A stretch of DNA of 64,000 bases from Eutrophocola sp964503965. GTDB taxonomy: Bacteria; Pseudomonadota; Gammaproteobacteria; Pseudomonadales; Pseudohongiellaceae. Location of the stretch: assembly GCA_964503965.1 (NCBI GenBank), contig CAZDCK010000004.1:62001-126000 (forward strand), given 5' to 3'. Below, one piece after another: positions 35,354 through 45,004 of this stretch. The first letter of the stretch is position 1; each line of letters opens with the position of its first letter. The position numbers were made by a program, and so were the translations under genes. Under the pieces are notes generated by a model, which saw nothing but the letters and a program-made list of their open reading frames with translations, did no database searches and was not told where the DNA came from.

Positions 35354-36487
35354 TCAGGAACCTGAACGTCCCATGTCTGGCTGGGAGTCATTGCTTGCCA
35401 TGGAGGTGACGCTGTCGCTGGTAATGATGCTCACTTTTTGGCCGGGACGGACCTTGTTCACTCCGCGACTGATCACGCGATCGCCGGGATTCAGGCCTGA
35501 GAGAATTTCAACCACACCAGGTCGACGACGACCTAGCTCGACTTTTACCTGCTGCACCAGGTTGTTGTCATCCACTACAAAGACGTAGGCGTTACCCTGG
35601 CTGACGATGGCTGAAAGTTCCGGTACTACCATGGAAAGTTGTTCATTCAACTCCATCTCAACGGTCATCAACATGCCGGGGCGCAGAAGTCCGCGGGTAT
35701 TGTTGATATGGGCACGCAGCGAGACTGAACGGGTTACCGGGTCGATGCGTGAACTGACCACGCGGACTTCACCTTCGAAAACGCGGTCAGGGTAGGCAAT
35801 AGTTTTGGCCAGTATTTTCTGGCCGGTACTGAGCTGGGCCAGGTGTTTCTCAGGCACGGTGAAATCCAGCTTGATGACGGAGATATCATCCAGGGTCGTA
35901 ATGACTGTATTGGCTGTAGCCAGACTGCCTTCACTGACGTTGCGAAACCCCAGCACGCCGGTGATGGGCGCACGAACAATGCGATCCTCCATCGCCACCA
36001 TCACGCCTTCCAGGCGGGCATCCGCCATTTCCATGGCTGCTTTTGCCACATCCAGATCGGTGCGCGCTACAAGGCTGCGCCCGAAGAGTTCTTCGATACG
36101 GATAAATTGTCGTCGGGCTTCCTCGGCACCGGCCAATGCCTCGTCAAGTCGGGCGGCTTCGGATTCATTGGTGAGTTCGACCAGAATATCGCCCTGCTGG
36201 ACGAAATCGCCATCTTCGAAGCGTACCTGGCTGATGGTGTCGGACACCTTGGGGACCACATCCACAGACTCATTAGCCACGGCTGTTGCGATGGTTTCCA
36301 CACGCTCGGCCATGCGCTGCATTTCGACCAGGGTAATTTCAACCTGGGTTTCACCACCGCGGCCTCCAAATCGGCCACCCATCGGACCCGCTGAATCCTG
36401 CAGGCTGCGATTGACCACGAAATAGGCCAGCAGGGAGAGGGCAAGGATGAAAAATATGACGACGGGATGACGCTTTATAAAAGCCAC
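35354..36487 (-). CDS. RND periplasmic adaptor (HlyD/MFP family)
   Basis: 377 residues from a GTG start (36485-36487) with GGAGCG upstream. N-terminal membrane anchor (VVIFFILALSLLAYFVV), biotinyl-lipoyl halves (VSQVRFEDGDFVQQGDILVEL-type and IVRAPITGVLGFRNVSEGSL), helical hairpin (ESEAARLDEALAGAEEARRQF...), then beta-barrel and membrane-proximal domains (GLNPGDRVISRGVNKVRPGQKV). First gene of the two-gene pump operon. It bridges the pump to an outer-membrane channel. Confidence 0.94.
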   Translation of the reverse strand: MAFIKRHPVVIFFILALSLLAYFVVNRSLQDSAGPMGGRFGGRGGETQVEITLVEMQRMAERVETIATAVANESVDVVPKVSDTISQVRFEDGDFVQQGDILVELTNESEAARLDEALAGAEEARRQFIRIEELFGRSLVARTDLDVAKAAMEMADARLEGVMVAMEDRIVRAPITGVLGFRNVSEGSLATANTVITTLDDISVIKLDFTVPEKHLAQLSTGQKILAKTIAYPDRVFEGEVRVVSSRIDPVTRSVSLRAHINNTRGLLRPGMLMTVEMELNEQLSMVVPELSAIVSQGNAYVFVVDDNNLVQQVKVELGRRRPGVVEILSGLNPGDRVISRGVNKVRPGQKVSIITSDSVTSMASNDSQPDMGRSGS

Positions 36488-36882
36488 TGTTTCGCTCCGG
36501 TAAGCTAAGGTGCCAAGTAAATTATTTGTGCATGGAGATGCAGGGTTTAAGCATCAATTTACGCAGACTTATGCTTGTCAGATTCAAATACCCCGCCAGA
36601 TCGGGCACTTATCACGGAAATTGCACATTTGATGGATATTGCGCGGTCAGATATGTAAAAAGGGCGATTGACTGGCCTGGCACGCCGTATGCTGTGTATG
36701 CACGGAATGGAGGAATGGAGGAATAAAGAGGTCAGTGACTTTTCCTAAGTAAAAAGTCTCAGCCCACAAGATACCTGGCGAGTACTTTTCTCGTGCCGAA
36801 AAAGCTGTATGGTTTCCCGGCTATTGGTTCGGGCCATATAAACGTCTTGTTTCTTGTAGCCCGAAATAAGGTATGTACTGTT
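36488..36882. other. Intergenic region with small repeats
   Basis: About 395 bases between the pump operon and beta-helix copy B. It holds a short direct repeat (GGAATGGAGGAATGGAGGAAT, 36705-36725) and a 7-bp hairpin (GACTTTT/AAAAGTC, 36737-36758). A 66-codon plus-strand frame at 36526 has no family resemblance and is not called. Confidence 0.4.
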
Positions 36883-39015
36883 TTACCTGTTTCTTGGCCC
36901 GTAGTGTGGCATGGCTTCACCACGTTCGAGTGCTCCGAGATCAGGCGCACGACCATTAAAGCCGTCCGTCACGTTGGGTAATTCCATACCCGCATCTATG
37001 GCCGGCGAGTTGCGCACCAGGGAGAAGTCAAAGTCTTCCGCTGCATAGATGTTTTGTACGTTGTCATAGTCCCGTGCATCCAGCATTGGCACATTGCCAA
37101 AGCTTCCATAGTCGAGCATGACGCTGTGTGTATCCTGACCGGTGGCCGCACTATAGTCGGCAAGGGTGCTGAACTCGCGCTCGACCAGGTCTGGTGAGGT
37201 GTTCGGGCCGGGGTAATCCGCCAGGACATCCAGTGGTGGAGAGTTCCAGGCAAAGTTCACGCTGGCACCCGGGACCGGTCCAAACCCGTTATAGTCACTT
37301 GAGGTGTAATTGGTATTTGTCGTTATGCCAAACAACACCGGATCGCTACCCCCAAAAAAACCACCGGAATTCTGCCCCAGGATAATGTTGTTGCGCCAGT
37401 GGGAGTTCTGCGTGTCACCCGTGGTTTCCGACAGGATGGTGTTGTTGTAGAACAGCACCCCGGCCGAGCCGCCGGTCAGACGTGTAGAGCCACCGGGCAG
37501 GTTGTAGGCGATATTGCGAATCCAGTAGACCGGTCCGCCCAGCGCCGGCTGGTTGCACAGGGCGTGGGAAGGGTGATTGATGAGCATGTTTCGCAGGATG
37601 CGGATGTTGTGCATGCTGCCGTCAGCTTCAATGGGGTTGTCGTGACTGTTGGTGATGTAGTTGTTGTAGAAGTCGATGGCTACCGGGCGCAGGTCCCAGT
37701 ATTGACGTGGTGGGTAGTGAGGGCCTTCGACAATGCCGGGGCCAGAGGCCACTGAGCCGTCCGGAGCACCATAGGTTTCCACGTTGATGCCGTCATGGAA
37801 GTCGGTGATGTAGTTGTAGGCCACGACGTGCCCCGGGCCGTATAGTTTGACGGCTACGTATGAGGCCATGACCGGAGGAAATACCTGGCCATCAACACCA
37901 TCGAACCGGGCCCATAATGCATCGCCGGCCCAGCCGATCATGTGGTCAGGATCATTGCGGCCAAAAAAATAATTATCCGCAATATAGAAATTGCTGGAGC
38001 CGGAATAGTTGGTGAAGATGCCGGCGCCGACATTTTCAAAACGGGAATTCTTGACCGTCAGTCCCTTGGCACCGGTGATGAACTGGGTGCCGGCCAGAAT
38101 TGCGTATTCGGTATTTCGGAAAGTAATGCCTTCAAAATAGGTGTAATCCGCGGCCCTGACGTCGAACAGGGCAAAGTTGCCATTGCCATCAAAAATCACT
38201 TCACCATCACCGGCCGCCTTGATGGCTATCGGCATGTCTTCCGTGCCATCCGCGGTCAGGTAGTATGTACCATCCAGCGGAACGGTGCGGTTCACCGAGG
38301 CATTATTGGTGTATTCATAGCGGTTGTACTTGTACTCTCCAGCATGCACAAGAATGGTGTCGCCGGGACGTACACGGGGACGCCCCGATGTGGCCCAGTC
38401 AGTACCGGCACACCAGAAGCTGTAGGCACACATGAGGCCTTCGAAAGCCGGCTCCAGCTTCTCGCCTTCAAAACCATGGGGATAGACATGAAAGACCCGA
38501 CCACCGGTAAAGGGCATCGGTTCAGCACGCGTGCGCACCACCATGGTTTTGGTCGCAGGGCCGACCACCCCATCAGGGTCGGTCAGGGTGAAGCTGACCT
38601 CGTAGGCCGTATCTGGCACAAGGTCCAGGATGCTGCCGGCAAACATGGACGGCACTTCCAGGTCGACACGTGACTCACTGTAAATTCGCTCGCCACCCAT
38701 ACGTAGCAAAGGCAACGCATCGTGCCAGCGCCGTTCTCCCTGTTCACGGTAGGCGACACTAACGCTGGCATTCCGATTTTCATCGCCCTGAATAAACCAT
38801 TCAAAGCCGAGGTTCTGAAGGGTGGGGGGATCAATAATGAATTCCCCGGGCAAAGTCTGTTTCGGCGTGTAATTCGGTGTATTCGCCTGGGGACCCTGGG
38901 CGAGGACTGGGGTTACACCATGCAAGCTGCCAAGCAAGAGGAACAGGCAGGACAGGTTTGGAACGCAGGAGGCAGGATCCTTGATGGATGACAAAGACAA
39001 GAGTCGTGCAAACAT
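36883..39015 (-). CDS. Secreted right-handed beta-helix protein with N-terminal Ig/FN3-like domain (family 2, copy B)
   Basis: 710 residues, signal peptide to about residue 40 (PVLAQ). Homologous over its length to copy A at 14131-16095: LGFEWFIQGDENRNASVSVAYR near the N-terminus, DTILVHAGEYKYNRY, GEVIFDGNGNFALFDVRAADYTYFEGITFRNTEYAI, FYIADNYFFGRNDPDHMIGW, HVVAYNYITDFHDGINVETYGAPDG, and a C-terminus APDLGALERGEAMPHYGPRNR. Probable extracellular glycan-active or glycan-binding beta-helix. Copy B has extra insertions (for example before YPPRQYWDLRP). The catalytic residues are not identified. Confidence 0.82.
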   Translation of the reverse strand: MFARLLSLSSIKDPASCVPNLSCLFLLLGSLHGVTPVLAQGPQANTPNYTPKQTLPGEFIIDPPTLQNLGFEWFIQGDENRNASVSVAYREQGERRWHDALPLLRMGGERIYSESRVDLEVPSMFAGSILDLVPDTAYEVSFTLTDPDGVVGPATKTMVVRTRAEPMPFTGGRVFHVYPHGFEGEKLEPAFEGLMCAYSFWCAGTDWATSGRPRVRPGDTILVHAGEYKYNRYEYTNNASVNRTVPLDGTYYLTADGTEDMPIAIKAAGDGEVIFDGNGNFALFDVRAADYTYFEGITFRNTEYAILAGTQFITGAKGLTVKNSRFENVGAGIFTNYSGSSNFYIADNYFFGRNDPDHMIGWAGDALWARFDGVDGQVFPPVMASYVAVKLYGPGHVVAYNYITDFHDGINVETYGAPDGSVASGPGIVEGPHYPPRQYWDLRPVAIDFYNNYITNSHDNPIEADGSMHNIRILRNMLINHPSHALCNQPALGGPVYWIRNIAYNLPGGSTRLTGGSAGVLFYNNTILSETTGDTQNSHWRNNIILGQNSGGFFGGSDPVLFGITTNTNYTSSDYNGFGPVPGASVNFAWNSPPLDVLADYPGPNTSPDLVEREFSTLADYSAATGQDTHSVMLDYGSFGNVPMLDARDYDNVQNIYAAEDFDFSLVRNSPAIDAGMELPNVTDGFNGRAPDLGALERGEAMPHYGPRNR

Positions 39016-39229
39016 GAGATTTTCCCCCTCTGCGTAACAGGCCGCAGATTATGATGATGAATGTTGTGCTGGGCTATCCATGATAAAACGGCAGTCATTG
39101 AACGCCAATGAATGCCTGGAGATCAACTGACAGACAGCCATTTATCCCTGAAATGTACAAAGAGTAAATGTGTATTTTCCGCCAATGTATTCTGCCACAG
39201 TAAGGCAGACACCTCTGATTCATAGCCGC

Positions 39230-40504
39230 CTAGGCCTTGGCAATATCAATGATAGGTGGTGCAGCATTGAGGGACTCGATAGCAAAACCTGCTGCCTTTT
39301 TATAGACAGACATGAATTCTTCACGTTCAGCGGTGGGAATAACCTCTTCTATGTCAGCAAATTCTCCTCCACAGCGTTCATGTAAAAGATTAAGCAAACC
39401 AAAGGGACCGGCTCCGCGGTTGCGCAGCACCAGGGCGGATACGGATTCGCATAACTGTTCATTGTAGGCAGACAGCGCAGCCGCGTTTGTCCCGTTTTCC
39501 AGAATTTTTGCGCCAATGACCCTCGCATCAATAATTGCCTGGCTGGCTCCATTCGAGCCGGTTGGATACATTGGATGCGCGGCATCGCCCATCAGCGCGA
39601 CAGGCCCATCAACCCAGGTGTCGACAGGATCACGGTCTATCATCGGATTTTCATAGGCTACATCCGCTTGCTGCAGCATCGCTGGAACGTCCAGCCAGTC
39701 GTACTTGAACTGCTCAAAATGGTGTGCAAATTCCTCGATGGCTACTGGTTTGAACCAGCTGTCACTTTTCCAGCCCTCTGAATTGTCAACGGTTAACTCT
39801 GCAATCCAGTTGATTTCTGCATTGCCGTCCTTGTCAGTGGCGGAGATGGGGTAAATCACCATTCGGTGTTCGTGTGTGCCCAGCCCGATGAAGGAAGACG
39901 ATGTGCGAATGGGTTTTCCCCGAATGGTTCCACGCCACATGAGTGCTCCCCCCCAGTGAATTGGGGCTTGGTCGGGATGCATTTGCGCCCTGACTGCCGA
40001 GTGGATACCGTCAGCGCCAATCAGCAGGCATCCGGTGGTAACAGATTCGCTGCCATCACCGTGCAGGACAGTGACTTCCACTTCATTACTGGAGTTAGTG
40101 GCGTATTTGGTGACCCGAGAATCAAGCTGAACAGCATGCTCGCCAAGGCGTTCCAATACTTTCTTGTACAGGAGCATTAAAAACTTGCCCCGGTGAACTG
40201 CATATTGCGGCCACCGATAGCCGGCATCGAGCCCGCGTGCCTCCGCATAGACTTCCTTGCCGTTCAGGCCAACCAGGGCCCATTCCTTGGCAGGGATGCC
40301 GATTGTATCCAGTTCGTCCGTGCCAATACCCAGGTCGATGAGTTCACGTACCGCATTCGGCTGAACATTGATGCCAACGCCAAGGGGTTTCATGGTGCTG
40401 GCGCTTTCGAACACCTGGCAGGGTATGCCCAATTGCTGCAGGGTCAGTGCCATTGTAAGACCGCCAATACCGCCGCCGGCGATTATTACAGGTGCTGTGG
40501 ACAT
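39230..40504 (-). CDS. FAD-dependent aromatic monooxygenase, PhzS-like
   Basis: 424 residues, class A flavoprotein hydroxylase. FAD motif IIAGGGIGGLTMALTLQQLG at the N-terminus, a mid-protein DG motif (LIGADGIHSAVRAQMHPDQ), and GDAAHPMYPTGSNGASQAIIDA near 310. The sequence follows the phenazine hydroxylase PhzS unusually closely (PLGVGINVQPNAVREL, YPQYAVHRGKF-like, MWRGTIRG, MVIYPISA, NPMIDRDPV). No phenazine biosynthesis genes are present, so it more likely hydroxylates another aromatic acid using NAD(P)H and O2. Divergent from the DUF3237 gene. Confidence 0.88.
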   Translation of the reverse strand: MSTAPVIIAGGGIGGLTMALTLQQLGIPCQVFESASTMKPLGVGINVQPNAVRELIDLGIGTDELDTIGIPAKEWALVGLNGKEVYAEARGLDAGYRWPQYAVHRGKFLMLLYKKVLERLGEHAVQLDSRVTKYATNSSNEVEVTVLHGDGSESVTTGCLLIGADGIHSAVRAQMHPDQAPIHWGGALMWRGTIRGKPIRTSSSFIGLGTHEHRMVIYPISATDKDGNAEINWIAELTVDNSEGWKSDSWFKPVAIEEFAHHFEQFKYDWLDVPAMLQQADVAYENPMIDRDPVDTWVDGPVALMGDAAHPMYPTGSNGASQAIIDARVIGAKILENGTNAAALSAYNEQLCESVSALVLRNRGAGPFGLLNLLHERCGGEFADIEEVIPTAEREEFMSVYKKAAGFAIESLNAAPPIIDIAKA

Positions 40505-40597
40505 AGGGATACTCCAGAGATTTCAGTGTTAACAGGTTTGACGGGTGTGGATATTTAAGCTTAGGCTTGATTGATATTTTTATTGTCAGGATCGGGT

Positions 40598-41059
40598 ATG
40601 GATCTTAACCTAAAACCGGTTTGCAGACTATCTGTCCAGGTAGGTCCTCCAGTGGAGATAGGGCAAACAGAAACGGGCAGAAAGCGGATCATTCCAATCA
40701 TTGGTGGTCGTGTCGAGGGTGAGCGAATCACAGGGAACGTTCTCAACCTCGGTGCTGACTGGCAGACCATACATGATAACGGTACAGCCGAGCTGGACAC
40801 CCGGTATGTTATTGAAACAGGTGACGGTGCAACCATAGACATCAGGAATTGGGGATTTCGGGTTTGTCCACCGGAAGTGCAGGCCAGAATCGCGCAGGGT
40901 GAGTCCGTAGATGTGTCTGAATACACCATGATCACTACACCACGGTTTGAAACTGCTTCGCCGGATTACCTCTGGTTAAACAATGGTATCTTTGTGGCGC
41001 GGTGCGAACGTTATCCAGAAGCGGTGAGAGTCAGCGTTTACGAGGTTGTTGCTACATAG
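40598..41059 (+). CDS. DUF3237 (UPF0311) family protein
   Basis: About 153 residues from the ATG at 40598; a TTG at 40571 would add nine residues but lacks a ribosome-binding site. The family pattern is clear: GRKRIIPIIGGRVEGERITGNVLNLGADWQ, then AELDTRYVIETGDGATIDIRNWG and a C-terminal YLWLNNGIFVARCE. Small beta-barrel proteins, often next to aromatic or steroid catabolic oxygenases; biochemical function is not established. Divergent from the PhzS-like gene, which may point to the same pathway. Confidence 0.85.
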   Translation: MDLNLKPVCRLSVQVGPPVEIGQTETGRKRIIPIIGGRVEGERITGNVLNLGADWQTIHDNGTAELDTRYVIETGDGATIDIRNWGFRVCPPEVQARIAQGESVDVSEYTMITTPRFETASPDYLWLNNGIFVARCERYPEAVRVSVYEVVAT

Positions 41060-41205
41060 ATGCCGGATTATCCCCGTACACCAGTTCATGCATCCGGCTG
41101 CATTGAAGTTCGGGCCGAGAAACTTACGCCGCACTTGCGGGTTTGATTCATTCGCCGTCTTACCTTATCTTGCTGTCAGCAAGACAATACAAGGGGAGAT
41201 AGATC

Positions 41206-42213
41206 ATGCCAGTTTCCAGCCGACTTACACACCTGTCCAGCTTTCTTCTTGCCCTGTTGCTGGCAGTACCTGCGATTGCCCAGGGGGAGCTGCAACAGAT
41301 TTCCGTGCACAGTCCATCCCTGGAAGGGAATCTCAACGGGGACAGCGCCGACCGTGATGTCTATGTCTATCTGCCCGAGGGTTATGCTGATACAGACAAG
41401 CGTTACCCGGTGGTTTATTTCTTACACGGATATGCTGTGGGTGCGGCTGTTTATGTCAACAACGTCCTCAATTTACCGGGCTCGGTAGATGAGGCCGGTA
41501 TCAACGAATTTATCCTGGTGATGCCGGATGCGTTCAATAAATACGGTGGCAGCATGTACTCCAATTCACCGGTCATCGGCGATTGGGAACGCTGGATTGC
41601 AAATGATCTGGTGACCTATATCGATAGCCATTACCGCACGATATCTGAACGTGAAAGCCGCGGCCTGAGTGGACATTCCATGGGCGGCTACGGCACCTTG
41701 CGAATAGGTATGAAGTATCCGGATGTGTTTGGCGCCCTGTATGCCATGAGTTCCTGTTGCCTGCTGAACAACGCGCCTTCACAGGAGCGAGTTGAGGCAG
41801 AATTATCACGCATGACGGAAGGCTTTGAATTTTACCAGTCGGGTACCTTTGCCAATTCCATGCAGGCCCAGGCTGCTGCCTGGGCTCCCAACCCAGACAA
41901 TCCGCCTTACTTTATTGATCTGCCGTTCAGGGATGGTGAGGAACTGCCCCTGGTACAGCGGAAATGGACGGCCAATTCACCGCTGGTTTTCGTCGACCAG
42001 TATGTCCCCGCCTTGCAGCAGTATCGCGGTATTTTCCTCGATGTGGGAGATGAAGATGGTCTTGAAGCCACCAATACGCTGTTTGATGCAGCGTTGACCC
42101 GCCTGGGTGTGGAGCACGGTTATGAAGTGTATGCCGGTAATCATGGTAACCGTGTAGGGCAACGCTTTATCGACAATGTCCTGCCATTTTTTGCCACTCA
42201 CCTGAATAGGTGA
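41206..42213 (+). CDS. Exported esterase-D-type alpha/beta hydrolase
   Basis: 335 residues, signal peptide 1-25 (AIAQ). Putative-esterase fold: DRDVYVYLPEGYADTDKRYPVVYFLHGY at the N-terminus, nucleophile elbow GHSMGGYG (Ser about 158), and C-terminal His in HGYEVYAGNHGNR. Related enzymes include feruloyl/acetyl esterases and S-formylglutathione hydrolase. A secreted esterase here could remove acyl or feruloyl groups from polymers. GGGGAG lies before the ATG. Confidence 0.85.
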   Translation: MPVSSRLTHLSSFLLALLLAVPAIAQGELQQISVHSPSLEGNLNGDSADRDVYVYLPEGYADTDKRYPVVYFLHGYAVGAAVYVNNVLNLPGSVDEAGINEFILVMPDAFNKYGGSMYSNSPVIGDWERWIANDLVTYIDSHYRTISERESRGLSGHSMGGYGTLRIGMKYPDVFGALYAMSSCCLLNNAPSQERVEAELSRMTEGFEFYQSGTFANSMQAQAAAWAPNPDNPPYFIDLPFRDGEELPLVQRKWTANSPLVFVDQYVPALQQYRGIFLDVGDEDGLEATNTLFDAALTRLGVEHGYEVYAGNHGNRVGQRFIDNVLPFFATHLNR

Positions 42214-42367
42214 AATTGAGTTTTTCCTTTTAAACCTTACTGTGCCCAAACCAGTCACGGGTCCTGCTATTGCCTGGCTGCTAAGAACAGGAGAATGGTT
42301 CGGGGACAATCCAGATTCCCGAATCACACGTAACGAGTGTTATTCCTGTTTCAAGAATAATACTCCC

Positions 42368-43144
42368 ATGAGGCATAACAGATACCTGCGACCAAACGTA
42401 CTCCTGGCAGCCTTCCTTGTCCTTATGTCAGCAGCCCCACTCACCTGGAGCCAGGATAGCGCGCCCGGCTTTGTCCTGGAAACTGAATTCGGGCCCGGAT
42501 GGCAGTCCCGCAATGACGTGCAGATTCCCAACGATAGTCTGGGCACGAAATTTGCCCTGGACGACATAAGCGGCAGCGGGCCCTGGCTGACCGCACGCCT
42601 GAACCTGCTGTGGGATATCAATGAAAAACATGGCGTGCGGGTACTTCTGGCACCGTTGGCCTTCGAGGAGACAGGGGCGTTACGGTCCGACGTGGATTTC
42701 GCTGGCGGTGATTTCCAGGCGAGCGAGCCGGTGGAGGCGCGCTACAAATTCAATTCCTGGCGAGTCTCCTGGCGCTACCACTCAATCAACCGCGACCGAT
42801 GGGATTTATGGCTTGGTGCCACGCTGAAAATCCGGGACGCGGAAATCCGGCTGACACAGGGCCAGGTGACGGCAACTGATGACGATGTCGGCTTCGTGCC
42901 TCTTTTCTACCTGGCCAGCCGTTATCGGCTGGGTGAACGATGGACCTTCAATGCCGAACTGGATGCCCTTGCCGGCGGTCCCGGGCGCGCCATCGACCTG
43001 GGTCTGCGCCTTGATTATGACGTCAATTCGCGCTGGACAGTCGGCGCGGGATACCGGGGCCTGGAAGGGGGCGCGGACACTGATGACGTATACAACTTTG
43101 CCTGGTTCAATAGTTTTGTCTTTTCAACACGCTACAGCTTCTAG
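42368..43144 (+). CDS. Outer-membrane beta-barrel protein
   Basis: About 258 residues from the ATG at 42368, which puts a signal peptide (RPNVLLAAFLVLMSAAPLTWSQ) at the N-terminus; the longer frame from 42242 would bury it. Alternating aromatic/polar strands (WLTARLNLLWDINEKHGVRVLLAPL, YKFNSWRVSWRYHSINRDRWDLWLGATLKI, YRLGERWTFNAELDALAG) and a C-terminal FSTRYSF ending in Phe indicate an outer-membrane barrel, similar to small OmpW/OmpA-like channels. It is 154 bases after the esterase gene on the same strand. Ligand unknown. Confidence 0.75.
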   Translation: MRHNRYLRPNVLLAAFLVLMSAAPLTWSQDSAPGFVLETEFGPGWQSRNDVQIPNDSLGTKFALDDISGSGPWLTARLNLLWDINEKHGVRVLLAPLAFEETGALRSDVDFAGGDFQASEPVEARYKFNSWRVSWRYHSINRDRWDLWLGATLKIRDAEIRLTQGQVTATDDDVGFVPLFYLASRYRLGERWTFNAELDALAGGPGRAIDLGLRLDYDVNSRWTVGAGYRGLEGGADTDDVYNFAWFNSFVFSTRYSF

Positions 43145-43469
43145 GCCAGCATGGCCAACTCGCCGCCCACCAGAACTGGCACTGAGCTATCCGGTGAGTG
43201 ACTTGATTAGTCAATTCCAGGCAAAAGAATAAGCGGCATTCTGCCTGCAGTACTCGTTCCATGTTTTCCGTCTGTTTGCAGCATGCATAAGAGCATTCGT
43301 TTCTCCTCCTTTCCCATCATTCTGGCCTGATACCTGATGCATGGAACGGCTCTAGCCGCAGGCATCGTTTGTAATAAAGTCCAAACCAGACCTTCCTCTC
43401 ATGGGGTCAGGCTTGCTCTTGATGTCATGTCTGACTATTCTGGCCAAAACCCAATACGATAAAACCGTC
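43145..43469. other. Intergenic region, nothing distinctive
   Basis: About 325 bases between the barrel gene and the dehydrogenase. No gene, terminator or repeat was recognised. The frame extending the dehydrogenase upstream to 43401 has no start signal. Confidence 0.35.
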
Positions 43470-44963
43470 ATGCAGCAAGTTCCCCTTTTTATTAACGGCA
43501 AGTTCATTGCCTCGCACAGTGAAAACCGCCTGAATGTTCACAACCCGGCTGACAATAGCGTCATTGCCGAGGTACCCAATGCCACCGCAGATGAAATCGA
43601 CCAGGCTGTCGCAGCAGCGACAGAAGCCTTCAGGACCTGGCGACAGGTGCCGGTGGTTGAACGCGCGCGAATCATGATGACCTACCAGGCCCTGCTCAAG
43701 GAAAACCAGGACGAGATTGCAGAATTACTGAGCCGGGACACCGGCAAGGTCATTGCGGATGCCCGCGGTGAACTGTGGCGCGGCATCGAGGTGGTGGAGC
43801 AGGCCATCAACATGCCTGCTCTGCTCATGGGCGAGACGGTGGAAAATGTGGCCCGCAATATTGATACCGCCAGCTATCTGCAGCCACTGGGTGTCTGCGT
43901 CGGAATCACGCCCTTCAACTTTCCGGCCATGATCCCCCTGTGGATGTTTCCCCTGGCCATAGCGGCCGGTAATACCTTTGTCTTGAAACCCTCGGAGCAG
44001 GATCCGTTAACACCGGTTCGCCTGGCAGAGTTATTCAAAGAGGCCGGCTGTCCAGACGGTGTGTTCAATGTCGTTCATGGCGGCAAGGATCAGGTTGAGC
44101 AGCTGTTGACCCATCCTGATGTCAGGGCCGTTTCTTTCGTCGGATCCGTGCCGGTGGGGCAGCATGTCTACCGTACAGCTACAGCGCAGATGAAGCGGGC
44201 ACAATGTCTGGCAGGGGCCAAGAATCACCTGGTGGTGATGCCTGATGCCAACAAGGACCAGGTGATCAACAACCTCATTGGTGCCGGACTTGGCGCCGCC
44301 GGACAGCGCTGCATGGCCATCTCGGTGGCCGTATTTGTCGGCAAATCCCGGGACTGGATTGATGATCTGGCCAATACCGTAGCTGATATTCGACCCGGGC
44401 TCTGGAATGACAAGGACGCCGGCTTCGGGCCTGTCATCAGCCCGCAGGCGAAGACCCGCATCGTTGAACTGATCAGGCAGGGCAAGGAAGAAGGGGCCGC
44501 CTGCCTGGTAGACGGTTCGGCATTTACCCTGGAGAGTCATGAACAGGGCAACTGGGTGGGTCCAACCTTGTTTCGGGATGTCACACCGGCAATGGGTATC
44601 TACCAGGAAGAAATTTTCGGTCCGGTGTTGTGCTGTGTGTGCGTGGATTCCCTTGATGAGGCTATTGCCCTGATCAACAACAACCCCTATGGCAATGGCA
44701 CGTCAATATTTACCGCCAGTGGCGCAGCGGCACGTCAGTTCCGGTATGAGGTGGAAGTCGGCCAGGTCGGTATCAACGTACCGATTCCTGTGCCTCTACC
44801 CTTTTTCTCTTTCACCGGCTGGAAACAATCGTTTTACGGTGACCTGCATGCCTATGGCAAGGAGGCGGTACGCTTCTACACACAGGCCAAGACCGTCACC
44901 ACACGTTGGTTTGCCGATGAGTCTACCACCGGACCCAACATGACAATTCGGTTGCAGGATTAA
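43470..44963 (+). CDS. mmsA: CoA-acylating methylmalonate-semialdehyde dehydrogenase
   Basis: About 497 residues from the ATG at 43470, giving the usual N-terminus (VPLFINGKFIASHSENRLNVHNPADNSVIAEVP). ALDH superfamily with ITPFNFPAMIPLWMFPLAIAAGNTFVLKPSEQDP, and the catalytic cysteine in GAAGQRCMAISVAV; the glutamate of ordinary ALDHs is absent (GAKNHLVVMPD), as in the MmsA family. It converts methylmalonate/malonate semialdehyde to propionyl-/acetyl-CoA in valine, thymine and beta-alanine catabolism. It probably forms a transcript with the SDR 41 bases downstream. No good Shine-Dalgarno is seen, so the start is moderately sure. Confidence 0.92.
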   Translation: MQQVPLFINGKFIASHSENRLNVHNPADNSVIAEVPNATADEIDQAVAAATEAFRTWRQVPVVERARIMMTYQALLKENQDEIAELLSRDTGKVIADARGELWRGIEVVEQAINMPALLMGETVENVARNIDTASYLQPLGVCVGITPFNFPAMIPLWMFPLAIAAGNTFVLKPSEQDPLTPVRLAELFKEAGCPDGVFNVVHGGKDQVEQLLTHPDVRAVSFVGSVPVGQHVYRTATAQMKRAQCLAGAKNHLVVMPDANKDQVINNLIGAGLGAAGQRCMAISVAVFVGKSRDWIDDLANTVADIRPGLWNDKDAGFGPVISPQAKTRIVELIRQGKEEGAACLVDGSAFTLESHEQGNWVGPTLFRDVTPAMGIYQEEIFGPVLCCVCVDSLDEAIALINNNPYGNGTSIFTASGAAARQFRYEVEVGQVGINVPIPVPLPFFSFTGWKQSFYGDLHAYGKEAVRFYTQAKTVTTRWFADESTTGPNMTIRLQD

Positions 44964-45004
44964 GTCTGCAAAACAACAAAATCAACTGACAGTAAGAGGA
45001 AAAT

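Noticed and set aside
39230..40504. Phenazine biosynthesis assignment for the PhzS-like gene
   Set aside because: Sequence is PhzS-like, but no phz core genes are present; kept as a general aromatic monooxygenase.
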